Assembly: GCA_031386065.1 (NCBI GenBank)
Contig: JANNBZ010000438.1
Location: 1 to 20,016 of the forward strand
DNA length: 20,016 nt
From: JANYJJ01 sp031386065
GTDB lineage: Bacteria; Pseudomonadota; Gammaproteobacteria; Burkholderiales; Burkholderiaceae_C
Direction: 5' to 3'
Positions 1 through 6,191 of this stretch are shown piece after piece. The position numbers and the translations under genes were made by a program. The stretch's first letter is position 1. Each line of letters starts with the position of its first letter. The notes below the pieces were generated by a model. The model made no database searches. It saw nothing but the letters and a program-made list of their open reading frames with translations, and was not told the origin of the DNA.

Positions 1-952
1 GGCCTACATCAAGGCGGTGCGCCCCGAGATCAAGGTGATCGGCGTCCAGACGACCGACTCCGACGCGATGCTTCGCTCGGTGCGCGCCGGCAAGCGCGTT
101 CAGCTCGACGAGGTCGGCCTGTTCGCCGACGGCACGGCCGTTAAACTGGTGGGCGTGGAAACCTTTCGCATGGCGCGCAAGTGGGTCGACGACTATGTGG
201 TGGTCGACACCGACGCGGTCTGCGCCGCCATCAAGGACGTGTTTCAGGACACCCGCAGCATCCTCGAGCCTTCTGGCGCCATGGGCGTGGCGGCGGTCAA
301 ACAGTACGTGGACACGCACCGGTGCAAGGGCCAGACCTTCGTTGCCATCACCTGCGGCGCGAACATGAACTTCGACCGCTTGCGCTTCGTCGCCGAACGG
401 GCCGAGGTGGGCGAGGAACGCGAAGCCGTGTTTGCCGTGACCATCCCCGAAGCGCGCGGCAGCTTCAAACGCTTTTGCGAGCTGATCGGCCCGCGTTCGG
501 TGACCGAATTCAACTACCGCATCTCCGACGCGAAGCAGGCCCACGTCTTCGTCGGCCTGGCCACGGCCAAGCGAGACGAGGCCCGCACGCTGGCCGCACG
601 CTTCAGCAAGCACGGCTTCGACACGCTTGACCTGACGGACGACGAACTGGCCAAACAGCATGTGCGCCACATGGTGGGCGGGCGCAGCGACCTCGCGGCC
701 AACGAGCGCCTGTACCGTTTCATTTTTCCCGAGCGTCCCGGGGCGCTGATGCGTTTTCTGTCGAGCATGCATCCCGACTGGAACATCAGCCTCTTTCACT
801 ATCGCAACCAGGGTGCCGACTTCGGCCGCATCCTGGTCGGCATCCAGGTTCCGCCCAGCGACACCCAGGCCTTCAACGCGTTCCTGCGGGCGCTGGCCTA
901 TCCGTGTCAGGATGAAACCGACAACCCGGCCTACCGGCTGTTCCTGCGGTGA
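1..952 (+). CDS. ilvA: Threonine dehydratase (threonine ammonia-lyase), biosynthetic, 3' part
   Basis: This is the C-terminal 316 residues of a PLP enzyme that deaminates L-threonine to 2-oxobutanoate, the first committed step of isoleucine synthesis, in the cytoplasm. The 5' end lies outside the window; the frame is open from base 2. The end of the catalytic domain shows EPSGAMG and the loop TCGANMNF, equivalent to SGAN-NF in E. coli IlvA, with Cys in place of Ser. Two ACT-like regulatory subdomains follow. The first (visible residues about 142-215) contains FKRFCELIGPRSVTEFNYR. The second (about 235-316) contains ERPGALMRFL and WNISLFHYRNQGADFGR. Two such subdomains mark the allosteric, isoleucine-inhibited biosynthetic form rather than the short catabolic TdcB. 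The end, at a TGA, matches the usual C-terminus. No co-directional partner gene follows closely, and the stop codon falls inside the first arm of a hairpin. Confidence 0.97.
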   Translation, partial: AYIKAVRPEIKVIGVQTTDSDAMLRSVRAGKRVQLDEVGLFADGTAVKLVGVETFRMARKWVDDYVVVDTDAVCAAIKDVFQDTRSILEPSGAMGVAAVKQYVDTHRCKGQTFVAITCGANMNFDRLRFVAERAEVGEEREAVFAVTIPEARGSFKRFCELIGPRSVTEFNYRISDAKQAHVFVGLATAKRDEARTLAARFSKHGFDTLDLTDDELAKQHVRHMVGGRSDLAANERLYRFIFPERPGALMRFLSSMHPDWNISLFHYRNQGADFGRILVGIQVPPSDTQAFNAFLRALAYPCQDETDNPAYRLFLR

Positions 953-998
953 GCCGACGCAGCGAAGGACCTGCGGAGCTGTCCAGCGCAGTCGGCTC
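951..998. repeat. Hairpin repeat, copy 1 (overlaps ilvA stop)
   Basis: The arms GAGCCGAC (951-958) and GTCGGCTC (991-998) are perfect 8-bp reverse complements. Inside them GGAC (967-970) pairs with GTCC (981-984) around a 10-base loop. Bases 955-998 recur at 1051-1094 with 4 differences in 44. Two of those differences are a compensatory swap in the inner stem. Confidence 0.7.
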
Positions 999-1044
999 GC
1001 GAAGGCCGATGCAGAACGTTGATCGACCACAGACGTGCAGGCCC

Positions 1045-1094
1045 GAGCCCCGACGCAGCGAAGCACCTGCGAAGCTGTGCAGCGAAGTCGGCTC
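1045..1094. repeat. Hairpin repeat, copy 2
   Basis: This is the second copy of the 44-base unit (1051-1094), 96 bases downstream of the first. The inner stem is GCAC (1063-1066) with GTGC (1077-1080), where copy 1 has GGAC/GTCC, so pairing is kept although both bases changed. The outer stem is GAGCC...GAC with GTCGGCTC, with two extra C bases bulged on the left arm. Confidence 0.7.
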
Positions 1095-1095
1095 A

Positions 1096-1146
1096 GCTCA
1101 GGCCTGCTCTGCGCAGTTGACTCAGGCGCGTCGTTCCGGCCTGAGC
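1096..1146. repeat. 9-bp inverted repeat
   Basis: GCTCAGGCC (1096-1104) and GGCCTGAGC (1138-1146) are perfect reverse complements separated by 33 bases. The repeat begins two bases after copy 2 of the duplicated hairpin, so the spacer is an almost continuous series of potential stems. Confidence 0.6.
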
Positions 1147-1164
1147 GCGCTGGCGCGAGCTTGC

Positions 1165-1183
1165 GGCCGGCGCGAAGCCGGCC
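1165..1183. repeat. Compact GC hairpin, 7-bp stem with GCGAA loop
   Basis: GGCCGGC (1165-1171) and GCCGGCC (1177-1183) form a perfect stem around GCGAA. The shape is that of a REP-like palindrome or RNA hairpin. The following bases are CCACAATG rather than a U-tract, which argues against an intrinsic terminator. Confidence 0.6.
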
Positions 1184-1297
1184 CCACAATGCACGCTTCC
1201 TGGCCGAGCCAGGGCAGACGCGGCCGACAGCGCTGCTCGCAGCGCCCGGCATGGAATCATCCGGCTCGATCCCACCTTTGAACTCTCACGGGGCGCC

Positions 1298-2371
1298 ATG
1301 TCCGTCAACCGCTCGCTGATCGTTCCCACCTCCAACCCGCCACTCGAGCAGGCCTTGCGCGACAAGCTGCTGCGGCGCAGTGAAACCACCGGCGGGCTCG
1401 GCGAACTGGAGCCGCTGGCGGTGCGGTTGGGCTTGATCCAGAACACGCTGAAGCCGCGCTTTCGAAACCCGCAGATCGTGCTGTTCGCAGCCGACCACGG
1501 CATGGCGGTGGACGGCATCGGCGACGCAGCCAAGCTGCCGACCGCTCGCGTGGTTCACGGCCTGTTGACCTCGCAGTTGCCGGTCGCGGTGTTCGCGCGC
1601 ATCCAGGGCCTGGAGCTGTCGGTCGTCGATTCGGGGCTGGCCGACTCGGTGCAGCCGCACGCGCGCCTGCTGGCCCGCAAGATCGCACACGGCACGCGCA
1701 ACGCCCGCGTCACGTCGGCCATGTCGCTCGACCAGGCGCACGCCGCCATCCGCGCAGGCATGGAAATCGCCGACGCGCTGCCCGGCAATGCGATCGCCTG
1801 TGCCGGCGTCGGCGTGGGTTCTCATGAGAGCGCGTCGCTGGTGTTGTCGCGGCTGTCCGGTGCGAACCTGCGCGACCTGATCATCACCGGCCCGGCGATG
1901 AAGCAGGACGATCTGGCGCGTCAACTGGGCTTGCTGCAGGGTACGCAGGGGCGCCACAAGGACGTGACCGATCCGGTCGAAGTGCTGGCCGCCTTCGGGG
2001 GCTTCGAGATGGCGATGATGGTCGGCGTGATGCTGGTGGCCGGCAGCAAGCGGCACCTCATCATTGCCGATGGCATGCCCGCCTGTGCGGCGTTGATGGT
2101 GGCCTCGCGCATCGCGCCGGCTGTCACCGATTACTGCGTCTTCAGCCGCAGCCATTGCCACCCCGGGCTCGACCACGCGCTGGGCCTGTTTCGGGCTTCT
2201 GCGCTGCTGGAACTGGGCATGGAAAGCACCGATGGCACCGGGGCCACGCTGGCCTGGCCCTTGATTTACAGCGCCGCCGCGCTTTTGGCCGAAGTGGCCG
2301 AAGGGGAAGATCCGGGACCGAGCCTGCCGGCCGCGATGTCGGCGGTGGCCAGCGGTCCGGCTTCGCTCTGA
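1298..2371 (+). CDS. CobT-family (nicotinate-nucleotide:DMB phosphoribosyltransferase-like) protein, divergent
   Basis: The 357-residue protein is collinear with CobT, which makes alpha-ribazole phosphate for the lower loop of cobalamin. Family landmarks are SETTGGLGELEPLAVRLG (28-45; usual KPPGSLGRLE), FAADHGMAVDG (63-73), DPVEVLAAFGGFEMA (225-239) and ALMVASRIAPAV (265-276). Several signature positions differ. The usual E-(L/M)-G-x-x-N-T-T is GVGVGSHE (170-177), losing the Glu. The C-terminal GEGSGA, whose Glu is the proposed catalytic base in Salmonella CobT, is TDGTGA (311-316), with Asp. The loop after DHG lacks the usual GGAAIN-like stretch. It may be a low-activity CobT, use another base substrate, or be a paralogue with a new role; I therefore give no symbol. 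The ATG follows a CACGGGG stretch usable as a ribosome site. No other cobalamin gene is in the window, and the gene ends 28 bp from the convergent gspC. Confidence 0.8.
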   Translation: MSVNRSLIVPTSNPPLEQALRDKLLRRSETTGGLGELEPLAVRLGLIQNTLKPRFRNPQIVLFAADHGMAVDGIGDAAKLPTARVVHGLLTSQLPVAVFARIQGLELSVVDSGLADSVQPHARLLARKIAHGTRNARVTSAMSLDQAHAAIRAGMEIADALPGNAIACAGVGVGSHESASLVLSRLSGANLRDLIITGPAMKQDDLARQLGLLQGTQGRHKDVTDPVEVLAAFGGFEMAMMVGVMLVAGSKRHLIIADGMPACAALMVASRIAPAVTDYCVFSRSHCHPGLDHALGLFRASALLELGMESTDGTGATLAWPLIYSAAALLAEVAEGEDPGPSLPAAMSAVASGPASL

Positions 2372-2399
2372 GCGCAGTGGCGCCGAAGCGCGCTGCGGC

Positions 2400-3023
2400 T
2401 TATTGCGACTGCGCGTCCGGTCCCGGCTGCTTGGGCGGCGCGGCGGGTGTCGCGGTCGGGGGCGGTGCCAGCGGAACCGGCTGCTGCTGACGCACCAGCG
2501 CCGACGGCGACAGGCCCGGCATCACGGTCGGCGCCGAGCCCATGCCCAGCCCTAGCCCAGCCGGTGGCAGGCTGCCGGTGGCGGGCGGCGGCAGCACGGG
2601 CAGTTCGAGCACCACGGAAGGTGCTGCCTGCGCAACGCCGATCGACGCGCTGCGCAGGCTCACCGACTGCAGCAGCAGGTCGCCGTCGACGCGTGCACCG
2701 ACACCGAAAGCCCGCGGCGGTTTGCCGTCGACCGAAATCAGCGCCACGCCTTGCGCCGAGGTGGCGTTCGATTTCGGTGCCATCACACCGGTCAGGCGAA
2801 ATCGCGATGCGATCTCGGGGGCCACCACCTGGGCGTCGTTGTCGACCGCCTTCGGCGACACCCCGAGCAGACGCGACACATCAGCATTGGCAGCCGCACC
2901 AGCCGAGACCGCCACGGCCTGAGCCGGTGTGGCGGGTGAAGTCACCAGCAGCCGCAAACCCCAGAACGCCACGCTGGCGGCCAGGGCGGCCCAGACGGCG
3001 AATGCAAACAGTCGAGCGGTCAT
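2400..3023 (-). CDS. gspC: Type II secretion system protein GspC (short form, no PDZ)
   Basis: GspC is an inner-membrane protein that reaches through the periplasm and contacts the N0 domain of the secretin. This copy has 207 residues. A short cytoplasmic start is followed by one membrane segment (about 5-26) and a linker. The homology-region domain (about 74-142) contains RFRLTGVMAP, ALISVDGKPPRAFGVG and LLLQSVSL. A proline-rich tail (about 142-200) takes the place of the PDZ or coiled-coil domain found in longer GspC proteins. The ATG at 3023 gives the usual short N-terminus; the frame runs further upstream, but there the translation loses any GspC character. It is divergent from gspG, so it probably has its own promoter. 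Its end is convergent with the cobT-like gene across 28 bp that hold only a weak imperfect stem. I am confident of the family from the HR motif and the position. Confidence 0.93.
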   Translation of the reverse strand: MTARLFAFAVWAALAASVAFWGLRLLVTSPATPAQAVAVSAGAAANADVSRLLGVSPKAVDNDAQVVAPEIASRFRLTGVMAPKSNATSAQGVALISVDGKPPRAFGVGARVDGDLLLQSVSLRSASIGVAQAAPSVVLELPVLPPPATGSLPPAGLGLGMGSAPTVMPGLSPSALVRQQQPVPLAPPPTATPAAPPKQPGPDAQSQ

Positions 3024-3083
3024 GCGGCCATTATGATTCAGCCTCACCCGGCCTCCCTCATCCGGCACCCCCGCCGCACCCCC

Positions 3084-3539
3084 ATGACCCACCTCACGCG
3101 CCCCACGCGACCCCCCTTGCCAGCCACGCGCTTGCGACGCGGCTTCACGCTGATCGAGCTGATGGTGGTGCTGGTCATCATCGGCGTGCTGGCCGCGCTG
3201 ATCGTGCCCAATGTGCTCGACCGGGCGTCCGAAGCGCGCGTCACCGCCGCCCGCACCGACGTCAACAACCTGATGCAGGCGCTGAAGCTTTACAAGCTCG
3301 ACAACCAACGCTTTCCCAGCAGCGAACAGGGGCTGCAGGCGCTGGTCGCCAAACCGACGGTGGGTGTGATTCCCCCCACCTGGAAACCGTACCTCGACAA
3401 ATTGCCGAACGACCCCTGGGGTCGGCCCTACCTGTACGCCAACCCCGGTGTAAAGGGTGAGATCGACGTCTTCAGCTACGGGGCCGACGGCGTCATCGGC
3501 GGCGAGGGCACCAACGCCGAAGTGGGCTCCTGGCAGTAA
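3084..3539 (+). CDS. gspG: Major pseudopilin GspG
   Basis: GspG is the main subunit of the periplasmic pseudopilus. It has 151 residues from the ATG at 3084. The prepilin leader ends RLRRG and cleavage is expected between G20 and F21 (FTLIELMVVLVIIGVLAAL), with Glu at mature position 5. The C-terminal domain carries DPWGRPYLY (110-118) and the calcium loop YGADGVIGGEG (132-142). Other GspG proteins usually read T-D-A-D after that loop; here it is TNAE (143-146). An alternative ATG at 3033 would lengthen the leader by 17 residues. I prefer 3084 because it leaves room for divergent promoters with gspC, but neither start has a clear Shine-Dalgarno sequence. It begins the long gsp run; gspH starts 13 bases after its stop. 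Confidence 0.95.
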   Translation: MTHLTRPTRPPLPATRLRRGFTLIELMVVLVIIGVLAALIVPNVLDRASEARVTAARTDVNNLMQALKLYKLDNQRFPSSEQGLQALVAKPTVGVIPPTWKPYLDKLPNDPWGRPYLYANPGVKGEIDVFSYGADGVIGGEGTNAEVGSWQ

Positions 3540-3552
3540 GGAGACGCTTGCC

Positions 3553-4008
3553 GTGAAGCGACACCTGCAGGGCTTCACGCTGATCGAGTTGCTGATCGTG
3601 GTGGCGCTGATCGCCATCGCCTCGGGACTCGTCACGTTCGCGTTGCGCGACCCCGCCGCCAGCCGGCTCGAACAAGAAGCGGCGCGCCTGACAGCACTTC
3701 TGGAATCTGCCCGTGCCGAGGCGCGCAGTTCGGGTCTGCAGGTGTGGTGGGAGCCCAGCGGTGGCGGCGACCCCGAGCGCGACTTCCGCTTCGTCGGCTT
3801 GCCTGCATCGAACCAACTGCCGTCGCGCTGGCTGGCACCGGGAACAGCGGCCGACGTGGTCGGCGCGCGGGCCGTGATGCTCGGGCCCGAACCCATCATC
3901 GGCGAGCAGCGCATCCTGCTGCGGCTGGCCGACCAGCGACTCACACTGGCGACCGACGGACTCGGCCCGTTCGCAGTGGCGAGCGAGACCCCAGCCCCGG
4001 CGCGCTGA
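3553..4008 (+). CDS. gspH: Minor pseudopilin GspH
   Basis: GspH is a minor pseudopilin thought to sit near the tip of the pseudopilus. It has 151 residues, with a short leader MKRHLQG cleaved before F8 (FTLIELLIVVALIAIASGL), Glu at mature position 5, then a GspH-type globular domain. The GTG at 3553 was chosen because AAGGAG lies 9 bases upstream (3538-3543), overlapping the gspG stop, and because it gives a normal prepilin leader; upstream in-frame sequence is a shadow of gspG. It is co-transcribed with gspG. An 80-base gap with repeat-like DNA follows before gspI. Identity as GspH rather than another class III pseudopilin rests on order and length. Confidence 0.9.
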   Translation: MKRHLQGFTLIELLIVVALIAIASGLVTFALRDPAASRLEQEAARLTALLESARAEARSSGLQVWWEPSGGGDPERDFRFVGLPASNQLPSRWLAPGTAADVVGARAVMLGPEPIIGEQRILLRLADQRLTLATDGLGPFAVASETPAPAR

Positions 4009-4017
4009 GATGAGACT

Positions 4018-4056
4018 CCCACGCTCACTGTGTTCGCTGCCCCCCGAGAGGGCGCT
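4018..4056. repeat. Interspersed palindromic repeat, copy in gspH-gspI gap
   Basis: Starting with CCCACG, this stretch contains TGCCCCCCGAGAGGGCGC (4038-4055), an imperfect palindrome. The same 18 bases with one change occur at 12537-12554 in the gspE-gspF gap, also about 15-16 bases after CCCACG. From memory, GCCCCCCGAGGGGGC palindromes of this kind are scattered through intergenic DNA of Burkholderiales. The gap 4009-4088 holds no gene. Confidence 0.65.
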
Positions 4057-4088
4057 CAGCCCCTTCGAAACGGCCGGGCGGTGCTGAG

Positions 4089-4457
4089 ATGCACTCCTCA
4101 CGCGACGCTCGCGGATTCACGCTGATCGAGGTGCTGGTGGCGCTGGCCATCGTTGCCGTCACGCTGGGCGCCGGCATCAAGGCCGCCGGTGCGCTGACGG
4201 CCAATGCGCAGCGACTCACCGAAGTCAGCGAAGCGCAGTGGTGCGCCGACAACCAGCTCACCGCCCTCAAACTGGCCCGCCAGTACCCGAGCGTCGGTGA
4301 CGCCGATTTCAGTTGCGAACAACTCGGCCGCACCTACACCGGCAAGCTGGTGACGCGGCCGACGCTGAACCCGAACTTCCGCCGTGTCGATGCGCAGGTC
4401 GTCAACGCCGAGGGGCAGCCGGTGCTGGCGCTGTCCACCGTGATGTCGCGCTACTGA
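4089..4457 (+). CDS. gspI: Minor pseudopilin GspI
   Basis: GspI is a minor pseudopilin that nucleates the pseudopilus tip together with GspJ and GspK. It has 122 residues, the normal length. The leader MHSSRDARG is cleaved before F10 (FTLIEVLVALAIVAVTLGAG), with Glu at mature position 5. The C-terminal part has QWCADNQL and a typical short beta-domain with a second cysteine (C55 and C76 in the full protein). The ATG follows the repeat-bearing gap with only a weak ribosome site (TGAG). gspJ starts one base after its stop, so the two are almost certainly translated together. Confidence 0.93.
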   Translation: MHSSRDARGFTLIEVLVALAIVAVTLGAGIKAAGALTANAQRLTEVSEAQWCADNQLTALKLARQYPSVGDADFSCEQLGRTYTGKLVTRPTLNPNFRRVDAQVVNAEGQPVLALSTVMSRY

Positions 4458-4458
4458 C

Positions 4459-5112
4459 GTGAACGCTTTGCAGCGCGGTTTCACCCTGGTCGAAGTGCTG
4501 GTGGCGCTGATGATCATGGCGCTGATGGCGGCGATGGCGTGGCAGGGCGTCTCGGGCGTGGTGCGCACGCGCGACGCCAGCCAGGCACGGCTGGAACAGA
4601 CGCTGCGCCTGAACACGGTGGTGGCCCAGTGGGAGCAGGACCTGGCGTCGGTGCAAGAATCCAGTGCCACCCCCGGCCTGCAATTCGACGGCAGCAGCCT
4701 GCGCCTGACGCGCCGAACCGCAGGCGGCATGCAGGTGGTGGTGTGGTCACTGCGCCCGAGTGCCGAGTCGACGGCGTCGGGTGTGCTGCAGCGCTGGGCA
4801 GGCCCGGTGGTGACCGGCCGCAACGAACTGCAGGAGCAGTGGCTGCGCACGCTGCAGTTCCAAGGCAGCGAGCCGGGCCAGCTCGACACCTTGACCGGCG
4901 TGTCCACCTGGCAGGTCGTGTTCTTTCGCGGCAACGCCTGGACCAACGCACAGTCCAGCGCCGACCTGGCACCACCCGCGCCGTCGGCCAGCGGTGTCGT
5001 GGCGCGTGCCTTGCTGCCGTCGGGCGTTCGACTGCAACTGAGCTTCGCGCCAGGCAGCGGCCAGACCGGCAGCCTGACGCGCGACACCGCACTCGGGCCG
5101 CAGCAGCCATGA
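4459..5112 (+). CDS. gspJ: Minor pseudopilin GspJ
   Basis: GspJ has 217 residues. The short leader MNALQRG is cleaved before F8 (FTLVEVLVALMIMALMAAMAWQG), with Glu at mature position 5. A globular domain rich in W and Q follows (QWEQDL, VVVWSLRP, QEQWLRTLQFQ), as usual for GspJ. The start is GTG, one base after the gspI stop (TGA-C-GTG). The 3' end overlaps the gspK start by ATGA. GspJ binds GspI and GspK in the tip complex. Confidence 0.93.
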   Translation: MNALQRGFTLVEVLVALMIMALMAAMAWQGVSGVVRTRDASQARLEQTLRLNTVVAQWEQDLASVQESSATPGLQFDGSSLRLTRRTAGGMQVVVWSLRPSAESTASGVLQRWAGPVVTGRNELQEQWLRTLQFQGSEPGQLDTLTGVSTWQVVFFRGNAWTNAQSSADLAPPAPSASGVVARALLPSGVRLQLSFAPGSGQTGSLTRDTALGPQQP

Positions 5113-6059
5113 CGCACCCGCATCAACGCCACCGCCAGCGCGGGGCCGCGCTGCTGATCGCGATGATCATCCTGGCCCTGATTGCCACGATGGCCAGCGC
5201 GATGGTCTGGCAGCAATGGCGCGCGGTGCAGGTCGAGGCGGCCGAGCGGGCGCGCGTGCAATCGGCGTGGATTCTGTCCGGCGCGCTCGACTGGGCGCGG
5301 CTGATCCTGCGCGAGGACGCGCGCAACGGCGGCGCCGACCACCTGGGCGAGCCCTGGGCCACGCCGCTGGCCGAGGCGCGGCTGTCGACCTTTCTGGCCG
5401 CCGACAAGAGCAACACCGACGATGGCCCCGAAGCCTTCCTGTCGGGCAGCATCACCGACGCGCAGTCGCGCTACAACCTGCGCAACCTGGTCGACGCCGG
5501 CCAGATCGTGCCCGCCGAGCAGGCTGTCTTGACGCGCCTGTTTGAATTGATCGCGGTGCCCTCCGATCTGGCGGCGCGCATCGCCAGCGGCATGAACCGC
5601 GCGCTCAGCCTGCCGGTCGGCGGCGCCGAGGCGAATCCGCCCTTGCTGCCGCAGTCGGTGGCGCAACTGCCCTGGCTGGGTGTCGACGAGGCCAGCATCC
5701 GGTTGATGACGCCTTACGTGGTGCTGCTGCCGGTGCGCACCACCGTCAACCTCAACACGGCGCCGGCGCAGGTGCTGGCGGCGGTGATCGACAAGCTCGA
5801 CCTCGGCGGCGCCGAGCGGCTGGTCGAAGCGCGCCAGCGCACCCCCTTCGACACCCGGGAAAAAGCGCAGCCGCTGCTGGGCGCCGACATCGTGCTCGAC
5901 GCGCGCCGCGTCGACGTCACCTCGAGCTTCTTCGAGCTCAGAGGCCGGCTGCGATTGGTCGACCGCGTGCTCGAAGAGCGCTCGCTGGTCGAACGGCAGG
6001 GTCTGCAGATCGTGCCCTTGCAGCGGCAACGCGAAAGCACGCGGGAGGCCGGTGGTTGA
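5109..6059 (+). CDS. gspK: Minor pseudopilin GspK (tip subunit)
   Basis: GspK is the large pseudopilin that caps the tip. It has 316 residues. The leader ends HRQRG and is cleaved before A13 (AALLIAMIILALIATMASAM). Unlike the other four pseudopilins it lacks Glu at mature position 5 (Ile instead), which is the rule for GspK. The long globular domain includes GSITDAQSRYNLRNLV and a helix-hairpin-helix-like TTVNLNTAPAQVLAAV, both typical. The ATG at 5109 overlaps the gspJ stop (ATGA). A 132-base gap with inverted repeats and a possible promoter follows before gspL. Confidence 0.95.
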   Translation: MTHPHQRHRQRGAALLIAMIILALIATMASAMVWQQWRAVQVEAAERARVQSAWILSGALDWARLILREDARNGGADHLGEPWATPLAEARLSTFLAADKSNTDDGPEAFLSGSITDAQSRYNLRNLVDAGQIVPAEQAVLTRLFELIAVPSDLAARIASGMNRALSLPVGGAEANPPLLPQSVAQLPWLGVDEASIRLMTPYVVLLPVRTTVNLNTAPAQVLAAVIDKLDLGGAERLVEARQRTPFDTREKAQPLLGADIVLDARRVDVTSSFFELRGRLRLVDRVLEERSLVERQGLQIVPLQRQRESTREAGG

Positions 6060-6062
6060 GCC

Positions 6063-6096
6063 CGCAGCTAGCGCAATTCATGCTGCGAGTTCGCTA
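6063..6096. other. Two overlapping, mutually exclusive inverted repeats
   Basis: CGCAGC (6063-6068) pairs with GCTGCG (6082-6087). Alternatively TAGCG-C-AA (6069-6076) pairs with TTCGCTA (6090-6096) with one bulged C. The two stems interleave, so an RNA could form only one at a time. They lie just after the gspK stop. Confidence 0.4.
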
Positions 6097-6102
6097 CAAC
6101 AA

Positions 6103-6155
6103 CACCCGGTAAGTCGTTGATTTGTGAAGGCTTGTATTCGCCGGGTGCCTACAAT
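6103..6155 (+). promoter_or_regulatory. Possible internal promoter and inverted repeat upstream of gspL
   Basis: TACAAT (6150-6155) matches the sigma-70 -10 box at 5 of 6 positions, and the ATG of gspL is 37 bases downstream. No good -35 is seen at 17 bp; TTGTGA at 6122-6127 is 22 bp away. CACCCGG (6103-6109) and CCGGGTG (6141-6147) are perfect reverse complements 31 bases apart; the right arm ends two bases before the -10 candidate. The repeat could be a regulator site or an RNA stem. Confidence 0.3.
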
Positions 6156-6191
6156 CGACGCAGCCTGACTGTTCCTCGGCTCATCTCCACC

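Larger units (their letters stand above)
953..1297. other. Structured non-coding spacer between ilvA and the cobT-like gene
   Basis: These 345 bases hold no convincing gene: the frames that stay open give Arg/Ser/Ala-rich peptides with no recognisable motif. The spacer contains four inverted repeats, listed separately: a duplicated hairpin, a 9-bp inverted repeat and a compact 7-bp hairpin. No T-tract follows any of them, so none is a textbook intrinsic terminator. I looked for a cobalamin riboswitch because a cobT homologue follows, and saw no B12-box-like core. A weak promoter candidate for the next gene is TTGCGG at 1161-1166 and CACAAT at 1185-1190, 18 bp apart, with the compact hairpin inside that spacing. 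I put little weight on it. Confidence 0.7.

Noticed and set aside
955..1094. CRISPR array from the two 44-base direct repeats
   Set aside because: There are only two copies, with mismatches, a repeat length above the usual range, no third unit and no cas genes.
953..1297. Cobalamin riboswitch upstream of the cobT-like gene
   Set aside because: I looked for a B12-box-like core and found none. The stems present are simple inverted repeats.
2372..2399. Bidirectional terminator between the cobT-like gene and gspC
   Set aside because: AGCGCAG and CTGCGGCT pair only with a bulge, and there is no T-tract on either strand.
3024..3083. CATAAT on the minus strand (3030-3035) as a -10 box for gspC
   Set aside because: It lies six bases from the ATG, would make the transcript nearly leaderless, and no -35 is seen at 17 bp.
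4098..6029. Minus-strand open frame opposite gspI, gspJ and gspK
   Set aside because: It is an antisense shadow without recognisable domains; the pseudopilin reading on the plus strand explains the region.
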